This document shows positions 14,470 through 16,622 of a stretch of 16,622 nt of DNA, one piece after another; positions within the stretch are counted from its first letter, which is position 1, and every line of letters begins with the position of its first letter. The DNA comes from a bacterium (GTDB lineage: Bacteria; Cyanobacteriota; Vampirovibrionia; Obscuribacterales; Obscuribacteraceae). The translations under genes were made by a program, and so were the position numbers. The DNA is taken from assembly GCA_030431355.1 (NCBI GenBank), contig JAUIJG010000063.1:1-16622 (forward strand). The letters run 5' to 3'. Under the pieces are notes generated by a model, which saw only the letters and a program-made list of their open reading frames with translations, searched no databases and was not told where the DNA came from.

Positions 14470-16622
14470 TCATGAAAGCTGGCTGAAAAATGTCTCCAGT
14501 TTGTCGCTGTTTCTTGAACGAAATCTTTGATTAGCAAGGAGGCTCTCGATCATTTGTTGAACAGATCTATTGCCGCCTTTATTGCCGCTATTGTTGTGGC
14601 TCTTATCGCCGACAGAAATTGATTGGGCGCTAAAAAAATTGACTATATCCGATACTGTATCGTCTCTGTCAAGATGCATCAGTTGAGAACACATTTTCCT
14701 TACGGAGATAGGGGGATAGTGGGAGTTTATGTGGGAAAAATTCTCTTTGATGAAGGACCAGGCAAGATCTGAATTGAAAGCGGAGTTCAGTATGCGTGAT
14801 ATCAAAAATGGTGCATCCTGCGACCTGATGGTGTTGTCCAGGCAGTGGGTCAGGGTTCTTTCAACCAGAGTCCGATTTTGAAATTGGGCCAGGGCATAGG
14901 TGAATCGACTGGATTCCTGGGGGGATTCCGCAGAGGCGGCGAGGGAAAGGAATTTATCGTATAGTTCCTCATCACCATTGCTGGCCACCAGTTTCACCAG
15001 CTCAGCCTTTAATTCTGGATCCAGGGAAATCTCCGAGGATAGGACTTTGTTGTAGAGTATCCATGCTTGTTCTCTTGTATGGGAATCTTCAGCTAGATTG
15101 CCATTGATGCTCAAGGTGACCGCACGTAGCTCTTTGTCCACCTGGGTGTCATCCTCTCTTGTGGTTAAACCTAGCTCGTTCAGGTTGATGCTCGTCAACT
15201 CCCTGGCGTAGTTTTTAAAGCCCGATATAGAATCCTGGGAATCCAGAAGTCTTCTCAATTGCGAACACACTGATTGGATAAACAGCCAGATTTGTGGTTC
15301 CGAATCATGCTGGTAATGACGCAAAAACTCCAGAAAAATGGTGACTTCGTATTCATCGGCAAGGCAAGCCATCCAAAGATCGTTGACCAGGTTGAAACGC
15401 TCAATATGAGAGACATGACTGAATAGTTTTGCCTCAAGCTCACGATAAATTTCAGGTGAATAGACTACCCTGTAGAATCCCGCTCCATCGGCATTGAGCA
15501 TAAAATGATCGAGGTCCGCCGGGATGTAAATCCGCTCCTTTTCTGCAGAAATAGTCTGATACTTGTTCCTGACATTTCCCTCTCTGTAGGTTCTCAAAAA
15601 GAGCGGAATACGCCACTTGGTTTTAGTACCGTTGGAGGTATCATCATCAACACAATCCGAATTGTTAGTTGCTCTCTCTGATACTGAGCTGCGTTCTCCG
15701 GAGTCGTTTCCGGATTCACTATGAAATAGAATAAATCTTTTCTGCTCGATCTCTAGAAAAGGCGATGGGCCACCGCGGGTCACTTTAAGAATCGGATGAC
15801 CATCCTGGAAGACCCAGTCATGCATCAATTCTGATACCGGATGAGATACTGATGCCTGCGAGCAAGCTTCTGCCAGTGCATCCCATAAACAGTGCGTATC
15901 CGTACTCTTTCCCTGGTACCTTTCAAGATAGATTTCGCAACCGCGTCGAAATGTATCGGCACCAATTAGTTCATGCAACTGATAAAGGACTGAGCAACCC
16001 TTGTTGTAAGAGATCATATCGAACATTTCGGTGGCTTCATCGGGATGGCCGACTGAGGACTCAATAGGATGCGTGCTCTCCAGGGAATCCAGGGACATCG
16101 CCGCCAGTCTTGTTGTAGCAAAGGAGGTCCACACGTGCCATTCAGGCTTCCAACTGTCCAGGCAAAGATTGGCCATGAAAGTAGCAAAAGATTCTTTTAA
16201 CCACAATCCATTCCACCAATTCATGGTTACCAGATTGCCGAACCACATATGAGCAAGTTCATGCATGACAATCTCTGCCACTCTGACCAGGCTTGATCTC
16301 GTGGTGTCCTCCGGATTTATTAGTAGAGCGTCTTCCCTGAAAGTTATACAGTCCATATTCTCCATTGCACCGATGGGAAAGTCGGGGAGGGCAATCAGAT
16401 CAATTTTGTCGCCTGGATATTTGATGGCAAAATAGTCCTCATAGAAATTAATCGCAAAAGTAGCGGCTCCCAGAGCGAATTCCGAGAGTTTTCGTCTCTT
16501 CTTTTCATCCGACACTTTCGACCAGACTCGAATTTCAACGCCGTTAACGAAAACAGGATCAGATGAATGAATCGGTCCGAGAACAAATGCCACTAGATAA
16601 GTGGAAATTGCGATTGTGGAAT
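14470..16622 (-). CDS. M1-family zinc aminopeptidase, N-terminus beyond window edge
   Basis: The open frame continues to the window edge. Before the GTG at 16593 it reads STIAIST-YL-V, completing the M1 motif STYLVAFVLG, so this GTG is internal and the gene is 5' truncated. GAMEN (16371-16357) is the substrate N-terminus binding motif. HELAHMWFGNLVTMNWWNGLWLKE begins at 16263 and gives the HExxH-x18-E zinc site. Downstream are the conserved YNKGCSVLYQL tyrosine region, a beta domain and a long helical C-terminal domain (ERAP1_C-like; MLNADGAGFYRVVYS). The enzyme removes N-terminal residues from peptides. It resembles the ERAP/APN branch more than E. coli PepN. Oddities are two Ser/Asn-rich low-complexity inserts, one after FILFHSESGN and one near the C-terminus (SHNNSGNKGG). 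No signal peptide can be judged, because the start is missing. Confidence 0.93.
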   Translation of the reverse strand, partial: STIAISTYLVAFVLGPIHSSDPVFVNGVEIRVWSKVSDEKKRRKLSEFALGAATFAINFYEDYFAIKYPGDKIDLIALPDFPIGAMENMDCITFREDALLINPEDTTRSSLVRVAEIVMHELAHMWFGNLVTMNWWNGLWLKESFATFMANLCLDSWKPEWHVWTSFATTRLAAMSLDSLESTHPIESSVGHPDEATEMFDMISYNKGCSVLYQLHELIGADTFRRGCEIYLERYQGKSTDTHCLWDALAEACSQASVSHPVSELMHDWVFQDGHPILKVTRGGPSPFLEIEQKRFILFHSESGNDSGERSSVSERATNNSDCVDDDTSNGTKTKWRIPLFLRTYREGNVRNKYQTISAEKERIYIPADLDHFMLNADGAGFYRVVYSPEIYRELEAKLFSHVSHIERFNLVNDLWMACLADEYEVTIFLEFLRHYQHDSEPQIWLFIQSVCSQLRRLLDSQDSISGFKNYARELTSINLNELGLTTREDDTQVDKELRAVTLSINGNLAEDSHTREQAWILYNKVLSSEISLDPELKAELVKLVASNGDEELYDKFLSLAASAESPQESSRFTYALAQFQNRTLVERTLTHCLDNTIRSQDAPFLISRILNSAFNSDLAWSFIKENFSHINSHYPPISVRKMCSQLMHLDRDDTVSDIVNFFSAQSISVGDKSHNNSGNKGGNRSVQQMIESLLANQRFRSRNSDKLETFFSQLS

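Noticed and set aside
16591..16593. GTG as the start of the M1 aminopeptidase
   Set aside because: The frame continues upstream to the window edge and encodes the conserved M1 motif STYL-V across the GTG, so the codon is internal.
1..16622. Search for tRNA, rRNA, CRISPR arrays, insertion sequences or attachment sites
   Set aside because: No tRNA-like cloverleaf, regularly spaced repeat, transposase motif or flanking repeat pair was seen by eye.

Overview
The window reads as a stretch of chromosome from a Gram-negative bacterium. It holds the 3' end of what looks like lpxA (lipid A synthesis), proteins with classical signal peptides, a membrane polysaccharide synthase, and housekeeping genes for haem, the TCA cycle and fatty-acid handling. 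Base composition looks balanced, and ATG, GTG and TTG starts all seem to be used. No rRNA, tRNA, CRISPR array, transposase or phage gene is visible. The two tandem GspE-N-like repeat proteins, together with an LPS-type envelope, would fit an uncultured lineage such as the non-photosynthetic relatives of Cyanobacteria (Vampirovibrionia/Obscuribacterales). That placement is a guess, because nothing in the window fixes the taxonomy.

Layout, plus strand first. The left end (1-3161) carries the lpxA tail, an MFS transporter and a family 2 processive-type glycosyltransferase, so it is an envelope region. A stretch of about 500 bp without a convincing gene follows; it ends in an operator-like palindrome. 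Then comes the most unusual part, 3677-5523: four small genes in tandem. Each encodes a signal peptide and a glycine-rich domain, and the four are clearly related to one another. A long perfect hairpin lies just after them, followed by a protein built from repeated GspE N-terminal-like (MshEN) domains without any ATPase (5763-7055).

The remaining genes are mostly on the minus strand: ferrochelatase (hemH), whose 5' end looks damaged by a frameshifting deletion; a possible 31-residue ORF; a stretch rich in small hairpins; and an acyl-CoA synthetase. Divergent from the synthetase is a plus-strand NADP-type isocitrate dehydrogenase (icd) with a clear rho-independent terminator. It converges on a second multi-MshEN protein (minus), which probably shares a transcript with an upstream alpha-methylacyl-CoA racemase-like gene. 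The right end is an M1 zinc aminopeptidase whose N-terminus lies outside the window.

The acyl-CoA synthetase, the racemase-like protein and isocitrate dehydrogenase together suggest use of (branched) fatty acids feeding the TCA cycle. The main candidates for new biology are the four-gene family of secreted glycine-rich proteins and the pair of ATPase-less MshEN repeat proteins. The damaged hemH is the clearest anomaly.
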